A stretch of DNA of 64,000 bases from Paraburkholderia saeva. GTDB lineage: Bacteria; Pseudomonadota; Gammaproteobacteria; Burkholderiales; Burkholderiaceae. This document shows, in pieces, positions 55,931 to 64,000 of the stretch; position 1 is the stretch's first letter; each line of letters opens with the position of its first letter. The notes under the pieces were generated by a model. That model had not been told where the DNA came from, did no database searches, and saw only the letters and a program-made list of their open reading frames with translations. The position numbers and the translations under genes are program-made. The stretch is from the NCBI RefSeq assembly GCF_907164555.1, contig NZ_CAJQZC010000001.1, positions 682,001 to 746,000 on the forward strand, written 5' to 3'.

Positions 55931-57370
55931 CTAGCCGTGCCGGATCGCGACCGTTTTCAGCACAGTGAATCCGTAAAGCGCTTCGAAGCCTTTCTCGCGG
56001 CCGTGGCCCGAATGCCCCACGCCGCCGAACGGCAGTTCGACGCCGCCGCCCGCGCCGTAGTTGTTGATGAACACCTGCCCCGAGCGCACGCGCCGTGCAA
56101 GACGCAGCTGACGCGCACCGTCGCGTGTCCAGATGCCCGCAACAAGCCCGTAAGGCGTGCCATTGGCGAGCGCTACCGCGTCGTCTTCGTCGCTGAACGG
56201 CATGGCGGCGAGCACCGGGCCGAACACTTCTTCACGCGCGAGCCGGTGCGTGGGCGGCACGTCGCGCAACAGCGTGGGCGCCTGATAAAAGCCGGTTTCG
56301 GGCGCCTCCGCGATGACTTCGCCATGCGCCGCCATGGCGACGCCGTCGTGCTGCGCATCGGAGAGAAAGTCCCACACGCGTTGTTGTTGCTTCGCGCTGA
56401 TGAGTGGCCCGCAATCGAGGTCGGCGACGGAAGGCCCGACGCGCAGCGCATGAAACGCCGTGCCGAGCCGGTCGAGCAGCGGCTCGTAGATCTCGCGGGC
56501 AATCAGCACGCGGCTGCCGGCCGAACACGTCTGGCCCGCGTTCTGGACGATCGCCGACACCAGTACGGGCAGCGCGGCTTCGAGATCGGCGTCGGCGAAC
56601 ACGATTTGCGGCGACTTGCCGCCGAGTTCCAGCGTGACCGGCACGTGGTTGTCGGCGGCCATCTGCGCGACGAGCCTGCCTGTTGCCGGTGAGCCCGTGA
56701 ACGAAATGTGATTGATGCCCGGGTGACGCGCGAGCGCCGCGCCGGCTTCGTGTCCGTAGCCTGTAACGACGTTCAGCGCGCCCGCGGGCAGGCCAGCCTC
56801 GGCAGCCAGTTCGGCCACGCGCAGCACGGTCAGGCACGCGTCCTCGGCCGGTTTAACGACGCATGCGTTGCCGGCCGCCAGCGCCGCCCCGACGCTGCGC
56901 CCGAAAATCTGCATCGGATAGTTCCACGGCACGATATGGCCCGTGACACCGTGCGGCTCACGGATCGTAAAGACCGTATAGCCGGATTGATAGGGCAGTG
57001 TTTCGCCGTGCAGCTTGTCGGCGGCACCGGCGTAGAACTCGAAGTAGCGCGCGAGCGCCGATGCATCCGCGCGGGCCTGCCGCAGCGGCTTGCCGGTATC
57101 GCGCGCCTCGAGCTTTGCCAGTTCTTCGTGACATGCGGTAACGAGCATCGACAGCCGGTACAGCACGCGGCCGCGATCGGCCGCGTTCGCGGCGCCCCAT
57201 GCGCCCTCGTATGCGCGCCGGGCAGCCTGAACCGCGCGATCGATATCCGCCGCCGTGCCGCGTGCGAGGCGCGTGAACGGCTGGCCGTCGGACGGATCGA
57301 TGACTTCGATCGTCTCGCCGCCGCTGGAACTGCTCCATTCGCTGCCGATGAAGTGTTTCGCTTCTTCCAT
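55931..57370 (-). CDS. NAD(P)-dependent aldehyde dehydrogenase
   Basis: The 479-residue protein has ALDH landmarks: VPWNYPMQIFG, FTGSPATGRLV, the general base Glu248 in LELGGKSP and the nucleophile Cys282 in NAGQTCSAGSR, and the C-terminal PFGGVGHSGHGREKG. A good AGGAG before the ATG supports the start; the frame is open about 38 codons further upstream without similarity. The betaine-aldehyde-like or gamma-aminobutyraldehyde-like subgroup is possible, but the substrate is not evident. First gene of the ALDH-SDR pair with the MFS gene downstream. Confidence 0.93.
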   Translation of the reverse strand: MEEAKHFIGSEWSSSSGGETIEVIDPSDGQPFTRLARGTAADIDRAVQAARRAYEGAWGAANAADRGRVLYRLSMLVTACHEELAKLEARDTGKPLRQARADASALARYFEFYAGAADKLHGETLPYQSGYTVFTIREPHGVTGHIVPWNYPMQIFGRSVGAALAAGNACVVKPAEDACLTVLRVAELAAEAGLPAGALNVVTGYGHEAGAALARHPGINHISFTGSPATGRLVAQMAADNHVPVTLELGGKSPQIVFADADLEAALPVLVSAIVQNAGQTCSAGSRVLIAREIYEPLLDRLGTAFHALRVGPSVADLDCGPLISAKQQQRVWDFLSDAQHDGVAMAAHGEVIAEAPETGFYQAPTLLRDVPPTHRLAREEVFGPVLAAMPFSDEDDAVALANGTPYGLVAGIWTRDGARQLRLARRVRSGQVFINNYGAGGGVELPFGGVGHSGHGREKGFEALYGFTVLKTVAIRHG

Positions 57371-57642
57371 GCATGCTCCTGGTTGAAAACCGGAAACGCC
57401 CGCGCCCGCGGACCGGAACGGAAATCGTGCCCAGGTTGCACACGATGCTGCGCGGACAAATCGCGACAGCCGTGCAACCGGCAACCCCCAGAACGATTAT
57501 CGCGCCGATCCCGCGCCGGCTGCCATCGGCCGATTGGCTATAATGGCGCATTCCGCACTGGCCGGCCGCGTGGCCGCGAGCGCCGCTCAGGGCGCCGCTG
57601 CCGCTCGCCGTGCTCCGATTTCATCCTGACCAGAGAACGCTC

Positions 57643-58170
57643 ATGAGCTTCAATCACGTGCCCGCAGGCAAAGATCTCCCGCAAGATTTCAACGTCATCA
57701 TCGAAATCCCGGCGCAAAGCGATCCGGTGAAGTACGAAGCCGACAAGGATCTGGGCCTGCTCGTCGTCGACCGTTTCATCGGCACGGGCATGCGCTATCC
57801 GGCCAACTACGGCTTCATTCCGCAGACGCTGTCGGGCGACGGCGACCCGGTCGACGTGCTCGTGATCACGCCGTTCCCGCTGCTCGCGGGTTCCGTGGTG
57901 CGCGCCCGCGCGCTCGGCATGCTGCAGATGACGGACGAATCGGGCGTCGACGCGAAGCTGATCGCCGTGCCGCACGACAAGATCTGCCCGATGACGGCAG
58001 ACCTGAAGTCGATCGACGACGTCCCCGCCTACCTGAAAGACCAGATCAAGCACTTCTTCGAGCAATACAAGGCGCTGGAGAAGGGTAAGTGGGTGAAGGT
58101 GGACGGCTGGGCGGGCATCGAAGCCGCACACAAGGAAATCACCGAAGGCGTTGCGAACCACAAGAAGTAA
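57643..58170 (+). CDS. ppa: Inorganic pyrophosphatase
   Basis: Ppa hydrolyses pyrophosphate and drives biosynthetic reactions. The 175-residue class I enzyme has [40 protein letters not shown] (the metal-binding aspartates) and [10 protein letters not shown] near the end. The length is standard for the hexameric bacterial type. An earlier in-frame ATG 33 bases upstream lacks similarity. Confidence 0.97.
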   Translation: MSFNHVPAGKDLPQDFNVIIEIPAQSDPVKYEADKDLGLLVVDRFIGTGMRYPANYGFIPQTLSGDGDPVDVLVITPFPLLAGSVVRARALGMLQMTDESGVDAKLIAVPHDKICPMTADLKSIDDVPAYLKDQIKHFFEQYKALEKGKWVKVDGWAGIEAAHKEITEGVANHKK

Positions 58171-58189
58171 GCAGTCGCCGCCAGATGGA

Positions 58190-58229
58190 AAAAACCGCGC
58201 GGGCCTTTCGGGGCCGCGCGGTTTTTTTA
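58190..58229. terminator. Bidirectional rho-independent terminator (ppa / GIY-YIG gene)
   Basis: A GC-rich stem (CCGCGCGG and its complement, extended by GCC/GGC with a small bulge) is flanked by an A-tract on the left and T7 on the right. It overlaps the last codon of the convergent GIY-YIG gene. Confidence 0.85.
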
Positions 58230-58565
58230 TGTCGTACGCCGGGATGCCTCGGCTTCGGCCTCGGGTTCAGTCCCGGTCTCGATTTCGACTTCGACCACGG
58301 GCAACACCGATTCGAGCGTGCGCACGCCGGCAGCCAGCGCCCGTTTTTCCGTGGCGGTGAGCCGTTTGACCCAGTATTCGGCGCGCGAAGCGCTCGAGCG
58401 GTCGGCGAGTTCAAACGAAGCGAGCAGTTGTCGCGGTTTGCGCGAGCGCGTGTAGCGCGCGCCCATGCCGCTCACGTGTTTGTCGAAACGCGCCTGCACG
58501 TCGACCGCAATGCCGGTGTAGACGCTGCCGTCTTCACATTCGATGAGGTAGAGAAACCAGGCCAT
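58227..58565 (-). CDS. GIY-YIG domain protein (UPF0213-like)
   Basis: The 112-residue protein is a stand-alone GIY-YIG domain: FLYLIECEDGSVYTG (the GIY and YIG strands, here LYL and YTG), the catalytic-type Arg in QARFDKH and the metal-type Glu in AEYWVKRL. It has an acidic tail (ETGTEPEAEAEAS). Family members are small nucleases or DNA-related proteins without clear function. Its ATG overlaps the upstream stop by one base (TGATG), so the two are coupled; a GTG one codon earlier is possible. Confidence 0.9.
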   Translation of the reverse strand: MAWFLYLIECEDGSVYTGIAVDVQARFDKHVSGMGARYTRSRKPRQLLASFELADRSSASRAEYWVKRLTATEKRALAAGVRTLESVLPVVEVEIETGTEPEAEAEASRRTT

Positions 58566-59773
58566 CACGTCCTGAACGGATTGTGTTCGCGCAGTTCATC
58601 GACATACGCGTGGATGTTGTTCGTTTCGCCTTCGAGAAACCGTCCGACAGCATCCGAAAACGCCGGGTGCGCCAGCCAGTGCGCGGAACGCGTGACGGTC
58701 GGCAGAAAGCCGCGGGCCATCTTGTGCTCGCCCTGTGCGCCGCCTTCGAACGCGGCGAGCTTTTCCTCGATGCAGAATTCGAGCGGCTGGTAGTACGCCG
58801 TTTCGAAGTGCAGGCATGGCACGTGTTCGAGCGCGCCCCAGTAGCGTCCGTACAGCGTGCCGCCGGTTTTGTCGTCGCGCTGGTAGACGACGAGCGAACT
58901 CGCGATCGGCTTGCCCTCGAACTCCGCGATCACGAGCAGCAGGTTCTCCGGCATCGTCTCGCCGATCAGGCGGAAGAAGTCGAGGTTCAGATACGGCGTC
59001 GAAAAATGCTCGCGGTACGTCTGCCGGTAGCATTTGCTGAAGAAACGCCAGTCGGCATCGGTGGCGTCCTCGCCGCGCACGCGGCGGAACGTGACGCCCG
59101 CATCCTGAACCTTGCGCCGCTCCGCGCGGATGTTCTTGCGCTTCTTCTGTTCGAGCGTCGACAGGAAATCGTCGAAGGTCTGGTAGCCGTCGTTCAGCCA
59201 GTGAAACTGCACGCCTTCGCGCTGCATCATGCCGAGATCGGTCAGCGCACGGGCTTCGGTTTCGGTCGGGAAGAGCACGTGCAGCGACGATACGTCGGCC
59301 TGTTCGGCAAACGCCATGACGGTTGCCGCGAGATGACGCAGCGCGGGTTCACCGGTCGCGAGCAGCCGGTTGCCCTGCACGGGCGTGAACGGCACTGCGC
59401 ACAGCAGCTTCGGATAGTAGGGCACGCCGTTGCGCTTGTAGGCGTCGGCCCATGCCCAGTCGAACACGTATTCGCCGTACGAGTGACCTTTCAGGTACAC
59501 CGGCGCGGCCGCTTCCAGCGCGCCGGTGCGCGCGTTCGTCAGCGTGACGAACTGCGTCGCCCAGCCGGTGTCGGGCACCGCGCAACGTGTCGTGTGCAAG
59601 GCGCTCAGGAATTCGTGGCGCAGAAACGGCGTCGATTGCGACTGCCGTGCGAGGAGTGCGTTCCATTCGGCGGCGTCCACCTCGAGCGGCGACGCCAGAA
59701 TGCCCGTGCGATAATCGAAGCGTTCCTGATTCAATCTGTGTAACCGTTCCACTCTGTTCGACGTCGAATGCAC
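58565..59773 (-). CDS. GNAT-like peptidoglycan-type N-acyltransferase family protein (COG3146-like)
   Basis: The protein is about 400 residues and belongs to the DUF482/COG3146 group, related to FemABX/GNAT enzymes; typical segments are STPFLRHEFLSAL, WADAYKRNGVPYYPKLLCAVPFTPVQGNRLL, QKKRKNIRAERRKV and GEHKMARGFLPTVTRSAHW. The substrate is unknown. The frame is open to an ATG at 59944, but that codon overlaps the divergent nadE start and would leave no promoter, and the extra N-terminal residues are low-complexity. I therefore used the GTG at 59773; a start slightly further inside is also possible. Confidence 0.8.
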   Translation of the reverse strand: MHSTSNRVERLHRLNQERFDYRTGILASPLEVDAAEWNALLARQSQSTPFLRHEFLSALHTTRCAVPDTGWATQFVTLTNARTGALEAAAPVYLKGHSYGEYVFDWAWADAYKRNGVPYYPKLLCAVPFTPVQGNRLLATGEPALRHLAATVMAFAEQADVSSLHVLFPTETEARALTDLGMMQREGVQFHWLNDGYQTFDDFLSTLEQKKRKNIRAERRKVQDAGVTFRRVRGEDATDADWRFFSKCYRQTYREHFSTPYLNLDFFRLIGETMPENLLLVIAEFEGKPIASSLVVYQRDDKTGGTLYGRYWGALEHVPCLHFETAYYQPLEFCIEEKLAAFEGGAQGEHKMARGFLPTVTRSAHWLAHPAFSDAVGRFLEGETNNIHAYVDELREHNPFRT

Positions 59774-59942
59774 GATGTGCGCCGCGTCGTCCGTATTGGC
59801 GCCGGGTTTGATGCCGGCCTTCGTTTTGCCCGTTGCTTCGTCCGCTGTTTTATCCGCGTTTTTATCGCGGTTTCGTCCGTTACACCGAACCACTGTTGAT
59901 GCCGTCGCCGCCAGGCCGCGGGCCCGCTTTTCACGCACTGCC

Positions 59943-61631
59943 ATGAAGACCCGAATCGCTCTAGCCCAACTCAATGTCACCGTCGGCGACTTCGCCGGCA
60001 ACGTCGCGAAGATCGTCGACGCGGCCCGCGCGGCGCACAACGATGGTGCGAAGCTGCTGGTCGCGCCGGAACTTGCACTTTCCGGCTATCCGCCTGAAGA
60101 CCTGCTGCTGCGTCCCGCGTTCTATACCGCGAGCGCCGCGGCGCTTGCCGGTCTCGCCGCGCAGTTGAAGCCTTTCAAGGGCCTTCACGTGGTGGTCGGA
60201 CATCCGTATCGCGACACGGCGAACGGCCATGGTAATGCAAACGCGCCGATCGAGCGCGGCGTGCCGCCGGTCGATACGTTCAACGCGGCATCGCTCATCG
60301 TCGACGGCGAGATCGTCGGCACGTATCGCAAGCAGGATCTGCCGAACACGGAAGTTTTCGACGAAAAGCGCTATTTCGCCACCGACCCGCAGCCGTTCGT
60401 CTTCGAACTCGACGGCGTGAAATACGGCGTGGTGATCTGCGAGGACGTGTGGCATGCGTCGGCGGCGCAGATTGCGAAGGCGGCGGGCGCGCAGGTGCTG
60501 CTGATTCCGAACGGCTCGCCCTATCACCTCAACAAGGAAGCGGTGCGCGTCGACATCCTGCGTGCGCGGATTCGCGAAACCGGCCTGCCGATGGTCTACG
60601 TGAACATGGTCGGCGCGCAGGACGAACTCGTGTTCGACGGCGGCTCGTTCGTGCTCGACGGGAACGGCGAACTGGTCGCGAAGTTCGCGCAGTTCGAGGA
60701 GACGTGCCCGATCATCGAATTCGACGGCGCGGTGCCGGTGCCCTCGACGATCGCGCCCGAGCGCTCCGTCGAAGCGCAGGTGTACGCGGCGCTCGTGATG
60801 GGCGTGCGCGACTACATCGACAAGAACGGCTTTCCGGGCGTGCTCATCGGCCTGTCGGGCGGCGTGGATTCGGCGCTGGTGCTCGCGGTTGCCTGCGATG
60901 CGCTCGGCGCCGATCGCGTGCGCGCGGTGATGATGCCGTCGCGCTATACCGCCGACATCTCCACGACCGACGCCGCCGAGATGGCCCGACGCGTCGGCGT
61001 GCGCTATGACGAGATCGCGATTGCGCCGATGTTCGACGCGTTTCGCACGTCGCTCGCCGATGAATTCGCCGGCCGCGCCGAAGACGCCACCGAGGAAAAC
61101 ATCCAGGCCCGCATTCGCGGCACGCTGCTGATGGCGCTCTCAAACAAGTTCGGCTCGATCGTGCTCACAACCGGCAACAAGAGCGAGATGGCGGTGGGCT
61201 ACTGCACGTTGTATGGCGACATGGCTGGCGGCTTCGCGGTCATCAAGGACATCGCGAAGACGCTCGTCTATCGCCTGTGCCACTACCGTAATGCCGCGAC
61301 GACGTTCGCGAAACAGGACATCATCCCCGAGCGGATTCTGACGCGCGCGCCTTCGGCGGAACTGCGCGAGAACCAGACCGACCAGGACAGCCTGCCCGAA
61401 TACGACGTGCTCGACGCCATCATGCGCATGTACATGGAAGAGGACCGCTCACTCGCCGAAATCATCGCGGCGGGCTACGCGGTGGATGACGTCAGGCGTG
61501 TCACGCGGCTCATCAAGATCAACGAATACAAGCGGCGTCAGGCGCCGATCGGCATCCGCGTCACGCATCGCGCGTTCGGTCGCGACTGGCGTTATCCGAT
61601 CACGTCGCGCTATACGGAACCCGTGGAATGA
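59943..61631 (+). CDS. nadE: Glutamine-dependent NAD+ synthetase
   Basis: NadE amidates nicotinate adenine dinucleotide to NAD+. The 562-residue protein fuses an N-terminal nitrilase-type amidase domain (catalytic Glu in APELALSGYPPED, Lys in YRKQDLPNTEVF, Cys in VICEDVWHASA) to a C-terminal synthetase with PP-loop IGLSGGVDSALVLAVACDAL and TTGNKSEMAVGYCTLYGD. The ATG gives the usual MKTRIALAQLN. The frame is open upstream without similarity. glnB follows after 111 bases. Confidence 0.97.
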   Translation: MKTRIALAQLNVTVGDFAGNVAKIVDAARAAHNDGAKLLVAPELALSGYPPEDLLLRPAFYTASAAALAGLAAQLKPFKGLHVVVGHPYRDTANGHGNANAPIERGVPPVDTFNAASLIVDGEIVGTYRKQDLPNTEVFDEKRYFATDPQPFVFELDGVKYGVVICEDVWHASAAQIAKAAGAQVLLIPNGSPYHLNKEAVRVDILRARIRETGLPMVYVNMVGAQDELVFDGGSFVLDGNGELVAKFAQFEETCPIIEFDGAVPVPSTIAPERSVEAQVYAALVMGVRDYIDKNGFPGVLIGLSGGVDSALVLAVACDALGADRVRAVMMPSRYTADISTTDAAEMARRVGVRYDEIAIAPMFDAFRTSLADEFAGRAEDATEENIQARIRGTLLMALSNKFGSIVLTTGNKSEMAVGYCTLYGDMAGGFAVIKDIAKTLVYRLCHYRNAATTFAKQDIIPERILTRAPSAELRENQTDQDSLPEYDVLDAIMRMYMEEDRSLAEIIAAGYAVDDVRRVTRLIKINEYKRRQAPIGIRVTHRAFGRDWRYPITSRYTEPVE

Positions 61632-62081
<450 letters not shown>

Positions 62082-62110
62082 TGTAGATCCAGAAGACCGA
62101 CGGCTGGAAG

Positions 62111-62150
62111 AGAGCACTGGCGTTGCACCACGCCGGTGCTCTTTTTGTTT
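62111..62150 (+). terminator. Rho-independent terminator after glnB
   Basis: A 12-bp stem (62111-62122 with 62131-62142, one G-T pair) with an eight-base loop is followed by TTTTTGTTT. Confidence 0.9.
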
Positions 62151-62164
62151 GGGTGTGCCAGAAA

Positions 62165-62201
62165 TAAAAAACGGTGCGATACCCTTTCGGGCACCGCACC
62201 G
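62165..62201 (-). terminator. Rho-independent terminator after the porin gene
   Basis: On the minus strand a 13-bp stem (62189-62201 with 62172-62184, two G-U pairs) with a GAAA tetraloop is followed by TTTTTATTTC. Confidence 0.9.
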
Positions 62202-62262
62202 ATACGCGCCTCTCGCAGCAGCGTGAAAACTTCTCTTTAACTGTTCTTGTTACACCGTTCGA

Positions 62263-63414
62263 TTAGAACGAGTGTTGAATACCTGCGTACACGCCCGACT
62301 GGCTGTGACCCGGCAGCGGATTGTCCGTGCTGGTTGCCGTACCGGCGTTGTTCGCATTCAGGCCGTAGTTAGCCGTCTTGCTGTTTTGCGTCGTGGCGAT
62401 CTGGATGTCCAGCAGCGTGCGCTTCGACAGGTTGTACGAGCCGCCGATCGTGTAGATCGTCGCGTTGCCTGCGCCGTTGTTGCCGTTCACGTGGTAGACC
62501 GCTGCGATCAGCGCAGCTGCCGGTGTTGCTTGCCACGTTACACCGCCCCATTCGTGATCGAGCGTCGTCGGTTGACCCGGCAGAACACCTTCAGCACCCG
62601 ACGAGCGGATAGCCTGGTATGCAGCCTGGACCTTGAACTGGCCGAGGAACACGTTCAAGAGAGCCGAGTATTCACGCGATGCTGCGAACACGCCGTTGCC
62701 CGTGTTGAGGGTGTTGACGTTGGTCAGGTTCGGGCCGTACAGCGCGCCGTTTGCCGGGTTGCGAATTTCGTCATAGATACCGCGAACCTGGAACAGTGCG
62801 TTCGTGTAGGTGATCTGTGCGCCAGCTTCGCGACCTTGCGGGGTCGTGCCATTGCCGTTCCAGTTCGTTGCGTTCGACAGCGAGTACTGACCGTAGAAGT
62901 CAAGGCCTGCGAACTTCGGCGACTGGTACGAAATGTTGTTGCTCGACGCCGGCCAGTTGCGGCCACGCACCAGCGATGCCGACGACCAGTTCGACTGACC
63001 GAACGGGTCAAAGTCCCACACGCCGTTCGAGATGAAGAGTTCACGACCCAACAGCAGCGTACCGAAACCGTCGTTCGACATACCGACCGTCGCCCAGCGA
63101 TTGAAGAGACCGCCACCGCCAGGGCCTGCGCCCGTCATCGTGTTGAAGGAGCCTTCCAGCTGGAAGAGAACCTTGTTGCCGCCACCGATGTCCTCAACAC
63201 CCTTCATGCCCCACAGGCTGGTACCCCAGTCGCCGCTTTCTGCGCGGAAACGATTCGTGCTGCCAGTTGCCTGACCGTTTGCACCGGTGCCTTGCGGAAC
63301 ACCCGTCATGTACTCAAGGCCGGCATCCAGGCGCCCATACAGCGTTACGCTGCTCTGTGCGTGTGCTGCCACGCCAAACGTCAGCAGCGATGCCGCGAGC
63401 AAAGCTTTCTTCAT
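62263..63414 (-). CDS. General outer-membrane porin (Gram-negative porin, OmpC-like Burkholderiales type)
   Basis: The 383-residue protein has a signal peptide (MKKALLAASLLTFGVAAHA, 1-19) and a 16-strand barrel starting QSSVTLYGRLDAGLEYM, with GLEYMTG and SRFGLKG-like SLWGMKGVEDIGGGNKVLFQLEGSFN, and ends in the terminal Phe needed for BAM-mediated assembly (GIQHSF). It is the trimeric diffusion porin type abundant in Burkholderiales. A strong GGAGGAG just before the ATG fixes the start, four codons inside the longest frame. Its long AT-rich upstream region (from about 63600) is typical of highly expressed, regulated porins. Confidence 0.94.
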   Translation of the reverse strand: MKKALLAASLLTFGVAAHAQSSVTLYGRLDAGLEYMTGVPQGTGANGQATGSTNRFRAESGDWGTSLWGMKGVEDIGGGNKVLFQLEGSFNTMTGAGPGGGGLFNRWATVGMSNDGFGTLLLGRELFISNGVWDFDPFGQSNWSSASLVRGRNWPASSNNISYQSPKFAGLDFYGQYSLSNATNWNGNGTTPQGREAGAQITYTNALFQVRGIYDEIRNPANGALYGPNLTNVNTLNTGNGVFAASREYSALLNVFLGQFKVQAAYQAIRSSGAEGVLPGQPTTLDHEWGGVTWQATPAAALIAAVYHVNGNNGAGNATIYTIGGSYNLSKRTLLDIQIATTQNSKTANYGLNANNAGTATSTDNPLPGHSQSGVYAGIQHSF

Positions 63415-64000
63415 CTTCTCCTCCATACCCTGTCAAAAAAATAAACCCAGTACTGCGAATGGTGTCCGGACGCCAGAGGCGCCGAACAGAAATCCGTACC
63501 AGAGAGCTTTGCGGCCGGGGTCGTATGTTGATGACGCGCGGCCTTGTTGGGCCATCTTTACGTCATGCCCGATCCCTCGTTGACCGGTATCTCCTGTGCG
63601 TCTTATGAAGTGAAACTACTTTTATCGAACTTTGTTTTGCTACTTTGGTTACTAATTTAGCAAAAATACCCCTACCTGGCGAAGAAAATCGACGTCTCCC
63701 AAACAGGTGTCGCCAAATTGCAATACGTCCGTGCCTGCTACTTCGGCAACAATGCTCTAAATATCGCTTAAACCCTTGTGCGACAAGGGAATCACGGTTC
63801 ATAACGCATGGAGTCAAGGATTGCCACTATTGACGTTCCAAATCGTCAGGAGTAGGGCCAGACTGTGGTTGCTTTGCGCATATGTTGGGATAAATCGCTT
63901 GTTCGAGGTGCATGCGACCGAAATGAAACAAGGCGCTGAAAGCGCCTTGTAAAACTACATAAACTACAAATCCGTCGTTCTTACTTGAGACTGCCCGAAA
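63415..64000. other. Upstream region of the porin gene to the window end
   Basis: No gene is supported in these 586 bases. Positions 63600-63680 are the most AT-rich part and probably contain the porin promoter, but I could not assign boxes. A perfect 9-bp hairpin lies at 63929-63949. On the minus strand it is followed by TTTCATTT, so it may terminate a gene that enters from the right, perhaps ending ...SGSLK at a TAA near 63980; this is speculative. Confidence 0.45.
63929..63949 (-). terminator. Hairpin near the window end, possible terminator of an incoming gene
   Basis: CAAGGCGCT and AGCGCCTTG form a perfect 9-bp stem with a three-base loop; the minus-strand continuation TTTCATTT is weakly T-rich. 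The gene it would terminate lies beyond the window. Confidence 0.5.

Noticed and set aside
63563..63817. An 84-codon frame upstream of the porin
   Set aside because: No ribosome site or motif; it occupies the AT-rich region expected to hold the porin promoter.

Overview
The window is GC-rich chromosomal DNA from a betaproteobacterium of the Burkholderiaceae, most like Paraburkholderia or Burkholderia. The evidence is gene content and order: pepA-holC, a 6S RNA just downstream of zapA, scpA-panC-panD, tamA-tamB, metG, an apbC/Mrp gene near dcd, hemC with a fused hemD-hemX and hemY, and nadE-glnB beside a general porin. Nothing looks like a plasmid, prophage, transposon or CRISPR locus, and I recognised no tRNA or rRNA. 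It is mostly ordinary core genome with about 57 protein genes.

Region by region. 1-1.9 kb: the end of pepA, then holC (DNA polymerase III chi) and an uncharacterised acidic repeat protein, facing a small cytochrome c. 2-5 kb: ilvD divergent from a LysR regulator. 5-8.4 kb: lgt, a secreted SIMPL protein, an EVE-domain protein, 6S RNA, zapA and a coiled-coil partner gene. 8.6-20.3 kb: a cobalamin block. A cobalamin riboswitch precedes btuB-btuC-btuD-cobT-cobS-cobC. A convergent operon cobU-cbiB-cobD-btuF follows, then cobQ. Together these import corrinoids, amidate and attach the aminopropanol arm, activate the lower ligand and join the two halves. No corrin-ring genes are present here, so the block serves salvage and late assembly.

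20.4-25 kb: a DoxX-like protein, an orphan ParA ATPase, a hotdog thioesterase, and the operon DUF3460-scpA-panC-panD (pantothenate synthesis and chromosome condensation). 25-34 kb: tamA-tamB (outer-membrane protein assembly), then metG. 34-42 kb: an OmpA-type lipoprotein, apbC, a Cu/Zn-SOD-like lipoprotein that has lost most metal ligands, dcd, a large basic-amino-acid decarboxylase, a tandem LprI-like protein and a bestrophin. 42-49 kb: a dispersed repeat, argH, an XRE/MmyB-type regulator divergent from a methyltransferase, and ppc with a long histone-H1-like N-terminal tail. 49-53.5 kb: the haem operon hemC-hemDX-hemY. 53.6-57.4 kb: a catabolic set of MFS transporter, SDR and aldehyde dehydrogenase. 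57.6-64 kb: ppa, a GIY-YIG protein, a GNAT-like protein, nadE, glnB and a porin.

I found no convincing new multi-gene system. The observations most worth checking are the protein encoded beside holC (a possible psi-like partner), the metal-ligand-depleted SOD lipoprotein, the intrinsic terminator squeezed between dcd and the decarboxylase, the PEP carboxylase tail, and the composite palindromic repeat beside argH. Start codons were moved from the longest frame wherever a ribosome site, signal peptide or neighbouring gene argued for it; these choices are stated per entry.
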